Below are positions 34,237 to 42,819 of a DNA stretch of 64,000 bases, piece after piece; positions within the stretch are counted from its first letter, which is position 1, and every line of letters starts with the position of its first letter. This DNA comes from Promineifilum sp019695075. GTDB taxonomy: Bacteria; Chloroflexota; Anaerolineae; Promineifilales; Promineifilaceae. Below the pieces are notes generated by a model, which made no database searches, was not told where the DNA came from, and was given only the letters and a program-made list of their open reading frames with translations. A program made the position numbers and the translations under genes. Location: assembly GCA_026129185.1 (NCBI GenBank), contig JAHCIO010000025.1:4130-68129 (forward strand), read 5' to 3'.

Positions 34237-35025
34237 ATGAGCAAGCAGCGTGTCCGCGAGCAGTTCGGCGCCAACGCCGCCGCCTACGTCGCCAGCCCGA
34301 CCCATGCCCAGGGGGCCAGCCTGGCCCGGCTGGTCGAGCTGGCGCGGCCGCGGCCGGTGTGGCGCGTCCTCGACGTGGCCACGGCCGCCGGCCACACGGC
34401 CCTGGCCTTCGCCCCCCACGTGGCCACCGTCGTCGGCCTCGACCTGACGGCGCAAATGTTGCCCCTGGCCGCCGGGCTGGCCGCCGAGCGCGGCGCGGCC
34501 AACGTCGGCTTTGCCGTGGGCGACGTGGACGACCTGCCCTTTGGCGCGGGGGCGTTCGACCTGGTCACCTGTCGCATCGCGCCGCACCACTTCGCCGACA
34601 TCGGCCGCTTTCTAGCCGAGGCGGCGCGGGTGTTGCCGTCCGGTGGGCTGCTGGCCGTGGTCGATAACGTGGTTCCCGGCAGCCGGCTGCACGGCAAGCG
34701 CGCTGACCAACAGCGCGAGGCGGGCGAGTACGTCAACGCCTTTGAGAAGCTGCGCGACCCCAGCCACGTTCGCTGTCTGAGCGAAGAGGAGTGGCTCGAC
34801 GCGCTGGCCGTTGCCGGCCTGGCCGTGGAGGCGCAGGAGACGCTGGACAAGCGGCTGACGTTCGAGACGTGGGCCGCGCGCCACACGCCGCTGATGCAGA
34901 CGCGGCTGCGGGCGATGCTGCTGCAAGCTCCGGAGGCGGCGCGGGCGTTCCTTGACCCGCGCGTGGCCGGCGTGACCACCTTCCGGCTGCGCGAGGGGCT
35001 ATTCATTGCCCGCCGCGGTGCGTAG
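34237..35025 (+). CDS. SAM-dependent methyltransferase (UbiE/Methyltransf_11-like)
   Basis: The 262-aa soluble enzyme starts at MSKQRVREQFGANAAAYV (ATG 34237); the longer in-frame ORF only reads through the repeat. It has motif I VLDVATAAGHTALAF, VVGLDLTAQMLP, DVDDLPFGAGAFDLVTCRIA and ARVLPSGGLLAVVDNV. The front end (QFGANAAAYV.SPTHAQG) is like UbiE-type methyltransferases. The substrate is unknown. Its stop lies in a 22-bp hairpin. Confidence 0.88.
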   Translation: MSKQRVREQFGANAAAYVASPTHAQGASLARLVELARPRPVWRVLDVATAAGHTALAFAPHVATVVGLDLTAQMLPLAAGLAAERGAANVGFAVGDVDDLPFGAGAFDLVTCRIAPHHFADIGRFLAEAARVLPSGGLLAVVDNVVPGSRLHGKRADQQREAGEYVNAFEKLRDPSHVRCLSEEEWLDALAVAGLAVEAQETLDKRLTFETWAARHTPLMQTRLRAMLLQAPEAARAFLDPRVAGVTTFRLREGLFIARRGA

Positions 35026-35075
35026 CGCAGGCTGTCAGCCTGCCGCGGGGAGACAGGCTGACAGCCTGTGCTACG
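35021..35075. terminator. 22-bp hairpin (CGTAGC-CAGGCTG family)
   Basis: 35021-35042 pairs with 35054-35075 with one mismatch. The methyltransferase stop codon is in the left arm. It belongs to the same word family as the inverted repeat at 8932-9002. There is no T-run, so the terminator role is inferred from position. Confidence 0.55.
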
Positions 35076-35122
35076 CCGATGCGCACCTACCTCCGCCCAG
35101 ATGAGAATCCCCACCTCTGCCA

Positions 35123-35151
35123 TTGCCCACCCCCACCCGTGGCCATACAAT
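35123..35151 (+). promoter_or_regulatory. Promoter of the lipoprotein gene
   Basis: TTGCCC (35123-35128) and TACAAT (35146-35151) are 17 nt apart, 58 nt upstream of the GTG start at 35209. Confidence 0.55.
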
Positions 35152-35208
35152 GGCATTTGCCGTCGGGCGGCTGCCTGATGGCGCAACCCAATTGCCTGGA
35201 GGAAGTCC

Positions 35209-36193
35209 GTGCAATCACGCTATCATGCTCGTCGCGTGGCCGTCCTGGCGACGCTGGCTCTGGCCGTCGTCGTGCTGGCCGGCTGCGGCGGCGAGACACC
35301 GGCGGCCGAGGCGACACCCGTCGCTGCGGCCGTCACCTCTGCCCCGGCGGCCACGTGGACGCCCCTGCCCGCCGCCGTCGTCGTGACCAACACGCCCGCG
35401 CCGACGCTGCCGCCGCCGGCCTCGCCCACGCCCGCGCCGTCAGCTCACGCCGCTGCCCGCCTCGCCCACGGCCGAAGCCTCGCCGACGCCGGCCGCCTCG
35501 CCCACGCTTGCGGCCACGGCCATACCACGGCCGCCCCGGCCACCGCCGGCCCCCATCACGCGCCCGCCGGCGACGGCCGCGCCGCCGACCCTCTCGCCCA
35601 ACCCGACGCTGGGCGAGAACCTGCTGCCCAATCCCTCGTTCGAGGAGGGCTTCAGCAACCAGAACGGCATCGCCGAGTTGCACGCGCCCAACGGCTGGCG
35701 CATCGAGTACCAGGAAGGGCCGACGGGCTTCGGCAGCAATTCCTGGGATGTCTACGTGCGGCCCGACGTGCGCGTCTTCCCGGCCGCTTTCCTGCCGCCG
35801 GAGGAGCACAGCCTCTATATCTTCGACGGCTCGACGACAGTGAAGGTCTTCCGCGAGCAGGGGGCGCTGAGTATGCGCCTCGTGACCGACGTGGAGCTGG
35901 GGCCGGGGACGTATGTGCTGGAGGCCAACTTCTTCGCGGATGTCTTCGAGAAGTACGAGAACGACCACAAAGTTGCGCCGAGCGACCCCAACGCGGGCGA
36001 GGCGGCCCTTTTCGCCGGCACGGGCGGCACGGGCTGGATCGCCAACAACTACCTGGCCAAGAACACCCTGAAGCACACCTTCACGGTCACCAGCGCGCAG
36101 ACGATGACCGTCGGCGTGGGCTTCCGCGGGCGCTACGCCATCGCTAACAACGGCTGGTTCGTGGACAACCTGTCGTTGCGGCAGCTACAGTAG
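35209..36193 (+). pseudogene. Frameshifted lipoprotein with a C-terminal beta-sandwich domain
   Basis: Two overlapping frames make one protein. The first, from GTG 35209 with GGAGGAAG in front, gives a lipoprotein signal (LALAVVVLAGCGG) and a Pro/Thr linker. The linker continues in the +1 frame from about base 35443 (TPLPASPTAEASPTPAASPT) and runs into a conserved-looking domain (ENLLPNPSFEEGF, then LHAPNGWRIEYQEG and LSLRQLQ) ending at 36193. One extra base near 35443 would explain the break. The C-terminal domain resembles carbohydrate-binding-like modules of secreted proteins. It could be a true mutation or a sequence error; both halves keep good coding character. Confidence 0.7.
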
Positions 36194-36275
36194 CCTGCTT
36201 GCAACCACACGGTCTCTCTGGCCGTATAGTTTGGTAACTACAGACTCAACGTCTACATGACAAGGAGCGCAAGCA

Positions 36276-36746
36276 ATGACTGACCCGAATATCGACAACC
36301 TGAAGAACGAAGAGCGGCTGAAGATCGACATCCCCGTCGAGGAAGACATGCCCGGTGGGGCGGCCAAGTCCTCGCCGATGGGCACTGACCTGGTGGAGGA
36401 ATTCAAGCGCCTCGGCCGGCAGTTCGGCGACACCGTGCAGGCGGCCCTCAACAGCGAGGAAGCCCGCCGGCTGGAGTCGGAACTGCGCGCCGGCATGCGC
36501 AGCTTCGCCGACGAGGTGGAGCGCGCCTTCCACGACGCCAAGAGCAGCCCGACGGCCACGCGCGTGAAGGAAGAGGCCACGGGCATGAAAGAGCGCGTCG
36601 AGACGGGCGACGTGGCCCGCAAGGCGCAGGAAGGCGTCGTCAGCGGTCTGCGCTGGCTGAGCACCGAGTTTGACCGGCTGGCCAACCAGTTCACGCCCGC
36701 CCAGACGCCCCCGCCCCCGGCCGAAAAGCAGCCGCCGACCGAGTAA
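36276..36746 (+). CDS. Acidic, helical protein of unknown function
   Basis: The 156-aa soluble protein has AAGGAGCG before its ATG. The middle (about residues 38-135) is predicted helical with heptad-like spacing (EEFKRLGRQFGDTV, ELRAGMRSFADEVERAF). The ends are low-complexity and the C-terminus is Pro-rich. No signal, membrane segment or catalytic motif is seen, and I do not recognise the family. It is convergent with the luciferase-like gene across a shared terminator. Confidence 0.7.
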   Translation: MTDPNIDNLKNEERLKIDIPVEEDMPGGAAKSSPMGTDLVEEFKRLGRQFGDTVQAALNSEEARRLESELRAGMRSFADEVERAFHDAKSSPTATRVKEEATGMKERVETGDVARKAQEGVVSGLRWLSTEFDRLANQFTPAQTPPPPAEKQPPTE

Positions 36747-36778
36747 GCGCCCACCCTGAGCCTACACATTCTAACGAA

Positions 36779-36815
36779 AAAGGACACCCGGCAGACCATC
36801 TGCCGGGCGTCCTTT
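36779..36815. terminator. Bidirectional terminator
   Basis: A 17-bp stem (36779-36795 with 36799-36815, one mismatch) with a CCA loop. A-rich and T-rich flanks serve the convergent genes on both sides. Confidence 0.85.
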
Positions 36816-36841
36816 ATGTCTGATGGGTCTGGCGCGCCGGG

Positions 36842-37756
36842 CTAAAGCACGGCCCTAGCCAGCGCGGCCAGGCCATCGAGGTCGTCCAGATCGAGCCACT
36901 GAAGCATGATGCGCTGGACGCCGGCGGCCGACCACGCCGCCAACTGGTCGGCCATCTCCGCGCCGTCGCCCACGGCCAGCTTGCCGGTGGCGCGCAGCTT
37001 GTCGGCTGTCGTGCCGCGGCGGGCGGCGCGCGCCGCCAGATCGGCGGCGTCGCGGCCGAAGACGCAGCCGACCATCAACGAACGACGCACCGACGCCGGG
37101 TCGCGATCCGCGGCCCGCAGCAGCGTGTCCAGTTGCCGGTTGCGCTCGGCGAAGTCGGCCGGGGCCAGGAAGACACCGTTCCACTCGCTGGCGTAGCGGG
37201 CCACCAGCGGCAGCGTCCGCCTCGGCCCATTGCCGCCGATGAGGACAGGCGGGCCGCCGGGGCGCGCCGGCCGCGGCAACAGGCTGGCCTCGCGCAGGCG
37301 GTAGTACGCGCCGTCGAAGTCCACCGGCGTGTCGCTGTTCAGCAGCCGGGTGATGACTTCCAGCCCCTCCTCGAAGCGGGCGAAGCGCGCCGGCACGTCG
37401 AGCAGCTGCCAGCCGAAGTGTTCGTGCTCGCGCGCCTGCCAGCCCGCGCCCAGACCCAGCGTTAGCCGCCCACCGGACAGGTCATCGACGGCCGCGGCCA
37501 TGCGCGCGGTCAGCGTGGGGTGGCGGAAAGAGACGGGCGAGACGAGCGGGCCGAATTCGAGGCGCTGGGTGTGGCCGGCCAGCCACGTCAGCGAGACCCA
37601 CAACTCCAGCGAGTCCTTGTCGGGTGGGTTGGCGTTGGTGAAGTGGTCGGAGCGGTAGAGGCCGGCAAAGCCGAGGTCTTCGGCCGCGGCGGCCAGGCGT
37701 TGCCAACGCGGCCAGGTCAGGCCGTCCTGGCCCTCGATCATGAGCGCAATATTCAC
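36842..37756 (-). CDS. Luciferase-like (LLM class) F420-dependent oxidoreductase
   Basis: The 304-aa TIM-barrel flavin/F420 enzyme has YRSDHFTNANPPDKDSLELW, the SGGRLTLGLGAGWQAREHEH signature, GGPPVLIGGNGPRRTLPL and ARYASEWNG. LLM proteins of this branch use reduced F420 or FMN; the F420 genes npdG and cofE within 5 kb favour F420. The substrate is unknown. The start is taken as GTG 37756 (VNIALMIEGQ) behind GAGGGCTGCT; the longer ORF reads through the trxA terminator. Confidence 0.88.
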   Translation of the reverse strand: MNIALMIEGQDGLTWPRWQRLAAAAEDLGFAGLYRSDHFTNANPPDKDSLELWVSLTWLAGHTQRLEFGPLVSPVSFRHPTLTARMAAAVDDLSGGRLTLGLGAGWQAREHEHFGWQLLDVPARFARFEEGLEVITRLLNSDTPVDFDGAYYRLREASLLPRPARPGGPPVLIGGNGPRRTLPLVARYASEWNGVFLAPADFAERNRQLDTLLRAADRDPASVRRSLMVGCVFGRDAADLAARAARRGTTADKLRATGKLAVGDGAEMADQLAAWSAAGVQRIMLQWLDLDDLDGLAALARAVL

Positions 37757-37772
37757 AGCAGCCCTCACTAAC

Positions 37773-37807
37773 AAAAAAAGGGGCGTCACGCGATGGCGAC
37801 GCCCCTT
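37773..37807 (-). terminator. Terminator of trxA
   Basis: A 10-bp stem (37778-37787 with 37798-37807) is followed on the minus strand by a run of seven or more T. Confidence 0.88.
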
Positions 37808-37821
37808 CACTTTGGTCTGAC

Positions 37822-38160
37822 CTAGGCCGCGGCCTTCTCCAGATGGGGCATGACCTTGGCCAGGATGCTTTCCTTCGGCTGCGCGCCAACGATGCGCTCG
37901 ACGACCTTGCCACCCTTGAACAGCATCAGGGTCGGGATGCCGACGATGCCATAGCGCCCGGGCACGGCCGGATTCTCATCCACGTCAACCTTGGCGACCT
38001 TCAGGACGCCTTCCTGCTCCGTGGCAATTTCCTTGACGAACGGGGCGACAATGCGGCAGGGGTGACACCAGTCCGCCCAGAAATCAACCAGAACGGGCAC
38101 ATCGGACTCCAGAACTTCCTTCTGGAAGTCGGCGTCGGTAACATCGAGTGGCTTGGCCAT
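37822..38160 (-). CDS. trxA: Thioredoxin
   Basis: The 112-aa thioredoxin has the redox motif W-C32-H-P-C35 in place of the usual WCGPC, the FWADWC lead and the cis-proline loop GIPTLMLFKGG. A His in the second position of CxxC is expected to raise the redox potential compared with classic thioredoxin. ATG 38160 is preceded by GGAGATAAA. Its own terminator follows. A TATAAT on the minus strand at 38277-38272 is a possible -10 box. Confidence 0.93.
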   Translation of the reverse strand: MAKPLDVTDADFQKEVLESDVPVLVDFWADWCHPCRIVAPFVKEIATEQEGVLKVAKVDVDENPAVPGRYGIVGIPTLMLFKGGKVVERIVGAQPKESILAKVMPHLEKAAA

Positions 38161-38338
38161 TATCGTTTTATCTCCTTCAGAGTAACTCTCAATTCGTTGC
38201 CTTAGGCCGTAGACGCGGCTATAGCGGCGATTCTTACCCAAACATGTCAGAAAGACATTAATATGGGCCGCATTATAGTGGAATCGCCGTGGCTATGCAT
38301 CTTCCTCTCAGAAAACGCGGCCGGCTGTCGCACTCGGC

Positions 38339-38366
38339 TTGCCCACCAGCCAGCGGCGGCTAGAAT
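38339..38366 (+). promoter_or_regulatory. Promoter directly before ssnA (possible leaderless mRNA)
   Basis: TTGCCC (38339-38344) and TAGAAT (38361-38366) are 16 nt apart. Transcription would begin close to 38373, the ATG itself, and no Shine-Dalgarno is seen. Confidence 0.45.
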
Positions 38367-38372
38367 TGTGCC

Positions 38373-39728
38373 ATGACCGACCTGCTCATCAACAACGGCC
38401 GCCTGGTCACCTGGACTGACCCGAACGAAATCCTGGACAATAGCGCCCTGCTGGTGCGCGACGGTCGCATCCACGCCATCGGCCCGTCGGCCGACCTGGC
38501 GGCGCGCTACCCCGACGCCGAGCGCCTCGACGCCCGCGGCCAACTGGTGATGCCCGGCAACATCTGCGCCCACACGCACTTCTACGGCGCGTTTGCCCGC
38601 GGCATGGCCATTCCCGGCCCCGCGCCCAGAGACTTCCCCGACATCCTGGAGCGGCTGTGGTGGCGGCTCGACCGGGCGCTGCTCGATGTGGACGTCACCT
38701 ATAGCGCTCTGGTCAGCCTGGTCGATGCCATCAAGCACGGCACGACGACACTCATCGACCACCACGCCAGCCCCAACGCCATCGACAGCTCGCTGGACCA
38801 GATCGCCGACGCGGTGGAGACGGCCGGCGTGCGCGCCGTCCTGTGCTACGAGGTCACCGACCGCAACGGCGCGGCCGGGGCGCAGGCGGGTATCGGCGAG
38901 AACGTGCGCTTCCTCCACGCCCTGGGCGAGCGCCCCGGCGACCTGCTGCGGGCGACGTTCGGCCTGCACGCCTCGCTGTCGCTGAGCGACCGGACGCTGG
39001 AGCGCTGCGTGGCCGCGGCCGAGGGGTTGAACACCGGCTTCCACATCCACGTGGCCGAGCACGAGGCCGATGAGTACGATTCGCGCGAGCAGCATGGCCG
39101 GCGCGTTGTCGACCGGCTGGCGGCACTGGGCATCCTCGGCCCGCGCAGCATCGTTGCCCATTGCGTCCACATCGACGCGCGCGAAATGGAACTGCTGCGC
39201 GAGACGGGTACATGGGTCACCCACCAGCCGCGCAGCAACATGAACAACGCCGTCGGCGCGGCCCCGGTGGAGAGCCTGCTACGGCTGGGCGTGCCGGTCT
39301 GCCTGGGCAACGACGGCATGGGCAACGCTATGTGGCAGGAGTGGAAGGCGGCCTACTTCATGCACAAGCAGGCCCACCGCGACCCACGGCGCATGAACGG
39401 CGCGGACGTGGCCCACATGGCCATCGACAACAACGCCGCCCTGGCCGGCGTCTTCTGGCCGGACTTGCCCCTCGGCCGGTTGGCGGTTGGCGCGGCGGCC
39501 GATATCATCTTCGTTGACTACCACGCCATCACGCCCCTGACCGCCGGCAACCTGCCCTGGCATCTCATCTTCGGCTTCGAGAGCAGCATGGTGACGACGA
39601 CCATCGTCGGCGGCCGGGTGTTGATGCGCGACCGGCAACTGCTGACGCTGGACGAGGCGGCCATCGCCGCCCGCAGCCGGGAGTTGGCCGTCAAAGTGTG
39701 GCGGCGGTTTGAGGAACTGAGCAGCTGA
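38373..39728 (+). CDS. ssnA: SsnA-type putative aminohydrolase (amidohydrolase superfamily)
   Basis: The 451-aa metal-dependent hydrolase is related to chlorohydrolases and guanine deaminases. Metal ligands are in order: H67-x-H69 (ICAHTHFYG), HIHVAEH, IVAHCVHI and the Asp in LGNDGMG. It carries the SsnA-like stretch FPDILERLWWRLDRALL and IKHGTTTLIDHHASP. SsnA is placed in purine salvage in enteric bacteria, with unproved activity. No other purine genes are near. npdG begins 25 nt downstream. Confidence 0.88.
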   Translation: MTDLLINNGRLVTWTDPNEILDNSALLVRDGRIHAIGPSADLAARYPDAERLDARGQLVMPGNICAHTHFYGAFARGMAIPGPAPRDFPDILERLWWRLDRALLDVDVTYSALVSLVDAIKHGTTTLIDHHASPNAIDSSLDQIADAVETAGVRAVLCYEVTDRNGAAGAQAGIGENVRFLHALGERPGDLLRATFGLHASLSLSDRTLERCVAAAEGLNTGFHIHVAEHEADEYDSREQHGRRVVDRLAALGILGPRSIVAHCVHIDAREMELLRETGTWVTHQPRSNMNNAVGAAPVESLLRLGVPVCLGNDGMGNAMWQEWKAAYFMHKQAHRDPRRMNGADVAHMAIDNNAALAGVFWPDLPLGRLAVGAAADIIFVDYHAITPLTAGNLPWHLIFGFESSMVTTTIVGGRVLMRDRQLLTLDEAAIAARSRELAVKVWRRFEELSS

Positions 39729-39753
39729 GGCAAAGGGTAAAGGGGAACAAACC

Positions 39754-40410
39754 ATGAAGATCGCGATTCTGGGCGGTACCGGCAAGGAAGGCTCCGGATT
39801 GGGCTTCCGCTGGGCGGCCGCCGGACATGAGGTCATCATCGGCTCGCGCACCGAGGCCAAGGGGCAGCGGGCGGCCGAGGAGCTACAGGCGGCGTTGCCG
39901 GAGGCGGCCATCCGCGGCTGCGACAACGTCACCGCTGCCGCTGACGCCGAAATAGTCGTCCTGTCCGTGCCTTACGAGGCGCAACAGGCGACGCTGACCG
40001 ATGTGCGCGCCGTGCTGCAAGGCAAAATGTTGGTGACGGTCGTCGCCCCGCTGGGCCAGCCTAAGGCCCGCGTGATGCGGCTGCCCAGCGGCCTGTCGGC
40101 GGCCGAGGAGGCGCAGATGCAGGTCGGCCGCAACGTGACCGTCGTCGCTGCCTTCCAGAACATCTCCGCTACCCACCTGCGCGACCTGGAGCACCCCCTC
40201 GATTGTGACGTGCTCATCTGCGGCGAGCGGGCGGCCGACAAGGAAATCGTCGCCGGGCTGTGCCGCGACGCGGGCATGCGCGGCATCAACGCCGGCCCGC
40301 TGGCCAATGCCGTCGTCGCCGAGGGGCTGACGGCCGTGCTGCTGGGCATCAACGTCCGCCACAAGATCAGCGGCGCGGGCATTCGCATCACCGGCTTGCC
40401 GGAAGAGTAG
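39754..40410 (+). CDS. npdG: NADPH-dependent F420 reductase
   Basis: The 218-aa enzyme has a Rossmann fold with IAILGGTGKEGSGLGFRWA at the N-terminus, SRTEAKGQRAA for the NADP phosphate, and the family signature DVLICGERAADKEIV followed by INAGPLANAVVAEGLTAVL. It exchanges hydride between NADPH and coenzyme F420. A strong AAAGGGGAA precedes ATG 39754. It stands between ssnA and cofE, forming an F420 pair with the latter. Confidence 0.93.
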   Translation: MKIAILGGTGKEGSGLGFRWAAAGHEVIIGSRTEAKGQRAAEELQAALPEAAIRGCDNVTAAADAEIVVLSVPYEAQQATLTDVRAVLQGKMLVTVVAPLGQPKARVMRLPSGLSAAEEAQMQVGRNVTVVAAFQNISATHLRDLEHPLDCDVLICGERAADKEIVAGLCRDAGMRGINAGPLANAVVAEGLTAVLLGINVRHKISGAGIRITGLPEE

Positions 40411-40526
40411 AGGACAGTATCCAGTGGACAGTATCCAGTGGTCAGCACACAAATTGATCTGACCTACCAACTACTGACCAACTGGATACTGGATACTGGA
40501 TACTGACCCACCGACCACTGACCACT
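40411..40526. repeat. Low-complexity foldback repeat, family A, running into cofE
   Basis: GACAGTATCCAGTGG units (40413-40443) are complementary to CAACTGGATACTGGATACTG units (40480-40506). The block ends with GACCACTGACCACTAATC, whose last 9 nt already encode the N-terminus of CofE. Confidence 0.8.
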
Positions 40527-41288
40527 AATCTCTTCCTCACCGCCCTCCCCGGCATTCCCGACGTGCGTTCGGGCGACGACGTGGCCACGCTGCTGCTACA
40601 GGCGCTCGGCCGCGCCGGCCTGGCGCTGCGCGACGGTGACGTGATCGCCATTGCCCAGAAGATCATCTCCAAGGCGGAGGGGCGACAGGTGCGGTTGGCC
40701 GACGTGACGCCGTCCGCGCGGGCCGAGGCGCTGGCCGCCGCTGTTGGCAAGGACGCGCGGCTGGTAGAGCTGATCCTGCGCGAGAGTACGGCCGTGTCGC
40801 GCGTCGCCCCCGGTGTGCTCATCGTCCGCCACCGTCTGGGCTTCACCAGCGCCAACGCCGGCATCGACCGCTCCAACGTGCAGACCGAGAGCGGCGAAGA
40901 AGAGGCAGTGCTGCTGTTGCCGCTCGATCCCGACGCCTCGGCCGCCGCCCTCCGCGAGGCGCTGCGGGCGGCCACGGGCGCGACCGTCGGCGTGGTCATC
41001 ACCGACAGCCACGGCCGCCCCTTCCGGCTGGGCACGGTCGGCGTGGCCATCGGCGTGGCCGGCATCCCCGCGCTGTGGAACCGCCGCGGCGAGGCCGATC
41101 TCTACGGCTACCGCCTCCAGCACACCGACGTGGGCCTGGCCGACGAGATCGCCGCCGCCGCCGGGCTGCTCATGGGCCAGGCGGCCGAGGGGCTGCCGGC
41201 GGTGCTGCTGCGTGGGCTGCGGCTGCCGCCGGCTGAGGGGCGGGCCACTGACCTGGTGCGGCCGGAGTCGATGGATCTCTATCGCTAA
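40518..41288 (+). CDS. cofE: Coenzyme F420:L-glutamate ligase CofE with a non-standard start
   Basis: This protein of about 256 aa adds glutamates to F420-0 using GTP. It has the family's NLFLTALPGIPDV front, GDVIAIAQKIISKAEG, RHRLGFTSANAGIDRSNV, and ITDSHGRPFRLGTVGVAIGV. The conserved front has no in-frame ATG, GTG or TTG between an upstream TGA (40455) and GTG 40563, and starting at that GTG would cut off LFLTALPGIPD. The best fit is CTG 40518 (TTNLFLTALPG), where the family A repeat has apparently replaced the original ATG. It overlaps the convergent MFS gene by 4 nt. Confidence 0.85.
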   Translation: MTTNLFLTALPGIPDVRSGDDVATLLLQALGRAGLALRDGDVIAIAQKIISKAEGRQVRLADVTPSARAEALAAAVGKDARLVELILRESTAVSRVAPGVLIVRHRLGFTSANAGIDRSNVQTESGEEEAVLLLPLDPDASAAALREALRAATGATVGVVITDSHGRPFRLGTVGVAIGVAGIPALWNRRGEADLYGYRLQHTDVGLADEIAAAAGLLMGQAAEGLPAVLLRGLRLPPAEGRATDLVRPESMDLYR

Positions 41289-42607
41289 GCGGGCGCTTGC
41301 CCACCGCTTGGCGCGACCGACGTTTCCAGCAAGGTCGTCGTCGGCGTGTCGTAGCGCCGCAGGATGGGGAACTTCCAGGCTACCAGCGCCGTCAGCGCCA
41401 CCGTCGCCAGCCCGCCGCTGATGATGGCGAAGGGCACGCCAAAGGCCGCCGCCACCAATCCCGCCTCCAACTCGCCCAATTGCGGGCCGCCCATGAAAAA
41501 CATCATGTTGACGCTGGTCATGCGCCCGCGCAGTTCGTCGGGTGTGGAGAGCTGGCGCACGGTGCCGCGGATGACGGTCGAGACGGCGTCGCCCGCGCCA
41601 ACGAGCATGAGCAGGAAGAACGACAGCAGGAAGGCGGTGGACACGCCGAAGAGGGCTGTGGCCGCGCCATAGATGGCCACGCAGATGAGCAGGATCGGCC
41701 CCTGGCGGCGCAACTGCTCGCCGCGCGTGGCCAGGACGCTGCCGGCGACGACCGCGCCGACCGAGTCGGCTGTGGCCAGCCAGCCATAGCCAACCGCGCC
41801 CACGCCCAGGATGTCGCTGGCGACGATGGGCAGCATCGTCCGCGCCGAGCTAAAGAACGTGGCGATGAAGTCGAGCAGCATGGTGCTGGAGATGATCGGC
41901 GTGCGGAAGACGAAGCGCAGCCCGTCCAGCAGCGCGCCCAGCCCCAGCCCGGCCGACGACGCCGCCACCTTGCCGCGGTAGTTCATCAGCAGCAGCGAGA
42001 CGACCACGGCCAGAAACGACAGGGCGTTGATGATGTAGACGTAGCCGGTATCGATGTAGGCCACCAGCAGACCGGCCAGCGCCGGGCCGAGGATGGCCGC
42101 CGTCGTCCAGGTCAGCGTCTGGACGCTGACGGCGTTGCTGAAGTGCTCCGGCGGCACGAGATGGGGCACCAGCGATTGGCGCGACGGGTTCTCAAAGGCG
42201 GCCACAGCCGACAGCGCTGCCGTGAACAGATAGATGACCAGCACCGACTCGCGCCCCAGCAGCGTCAGCACGCCCAACGCGCCGGCCATCAGCGCGGCGG
42301 CGATCTCGGCGTAGAACAGCAGGGTGCGGCGATTGCGCGTGTCGGCCAGCATGCCGCCCACCAGGGCGAACAGGACGATAGGGATGACGCGCACCAGGCC
42401 GAGCGTGCCCAGCCCCAGTGCCTCCGCGCCGAGGTCGATGCTGCGGCCCAGGATGTTGAGCGTCAGCGTTTGGCCGCGCAGCAACTCATAGATGTGCCAG
42501 TTGACGGCGATGAGTTGCATCTGCGAGCCGATGACGGACAGGAAGAGGCCAAGCCAGAAGATGCGATAGTCGCGGAATCGCAGAGCAGGGGGGAAGCGTA
42601 AGTTCAT
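41285..42607 (-). CDS. MFS exporter (EntS-like, MFS_3)
   Basis: The 440-aa protein has about twelve hydrophobic helices and a start rich in MFS features (FWLGLFLSVIGSQMQLIAVN, then FALVGGMLADTRNRRTLLF, the motif A loop). FENPSRQSLVPHLVPPEHFSNA and GAGDAVSTVIRGTVRQLSTP are like the EntS/bacterial exporter branch. Substrate unknown. ATG 42607. It is convergent with cofE (stops overlap in CTAA), so there is no terminator between them. Confidence 0.88.
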   Translation of the reverse strand: MNLRFPPALRFRDYRIFWLGLFLSVIGSQMQLIAVNWHIYELLRGQTLTLNILGRSIDLGAEALGLGTLGLVRVIPIVLFALVGGMLADTRNRRTLLFYAEIAAALMAGALGVLTLLGRESVLVIYLFTAALSAVAAFENPSRQSLVPHLVPPEHFSNAVSVQTLTWTTAAILGPALAGLLVAYIDTGYVYIINALSFLAVVVSLLLMNYRGKVAASSAGLGLGALLDGLRFVFRTPIISSTMLLDFIATFFSSARTMLPIVASDILGVGAVGYGWLATADSVGAVVAGSVLATRGEQLRRQGPILLICVAIYGAATALFGVSTAFLLSFFLLMLVGAGDAVSTVIRGTVRQLSTPDELRGRMTSVNMMFFMGGPQLGELEAGLVAAAFGVPFAIISGGLATVALTALVAWKFPILRRYDTPTTTLLETSVAPSGGQAPA

Positions 42608-42654
42608 GGGTGTGTGAAGTTGAAGTCTGTGGTCTTAAGAGCGGGTCTTAAAAG

Positions 42655-42819
42655 CGACGACGGACGACAGACCACGGACGACGGCCGGAAGGGTGGTCGG
42701 TGGTTAGTGGGTCAGTGTCCAGTAGGTCAGTGGCCAGTAGGTCAGTATCCAGTAGGTCAGTGGCCAGTGGTCTGTGGTCTGTCGTCCGTCGTCGGCGGTC
42801 AGCAGTCAGCGGTCAGCCT
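42655..42819. repeat. Low-complexity foldback repeat, family A
   Basis: ACGACGGACGACAGACCACGG (left) is complementary to CTGTCGTCCGTCGTC (right, 42780-42797). Between them GGTCAGTGGCCAGTAGGTCAG units repeat. It reaches the stop of the next minus-strand gene at 42818. Confidence 0.8.

Noticed and set aside
35400..35480. Programmed +1 frameshift in the lipoprotein
   Set aside because: No slippery heptamer, internal Shine-Dalgarno or following pseudoknot is evident. A simple indel is more likely.
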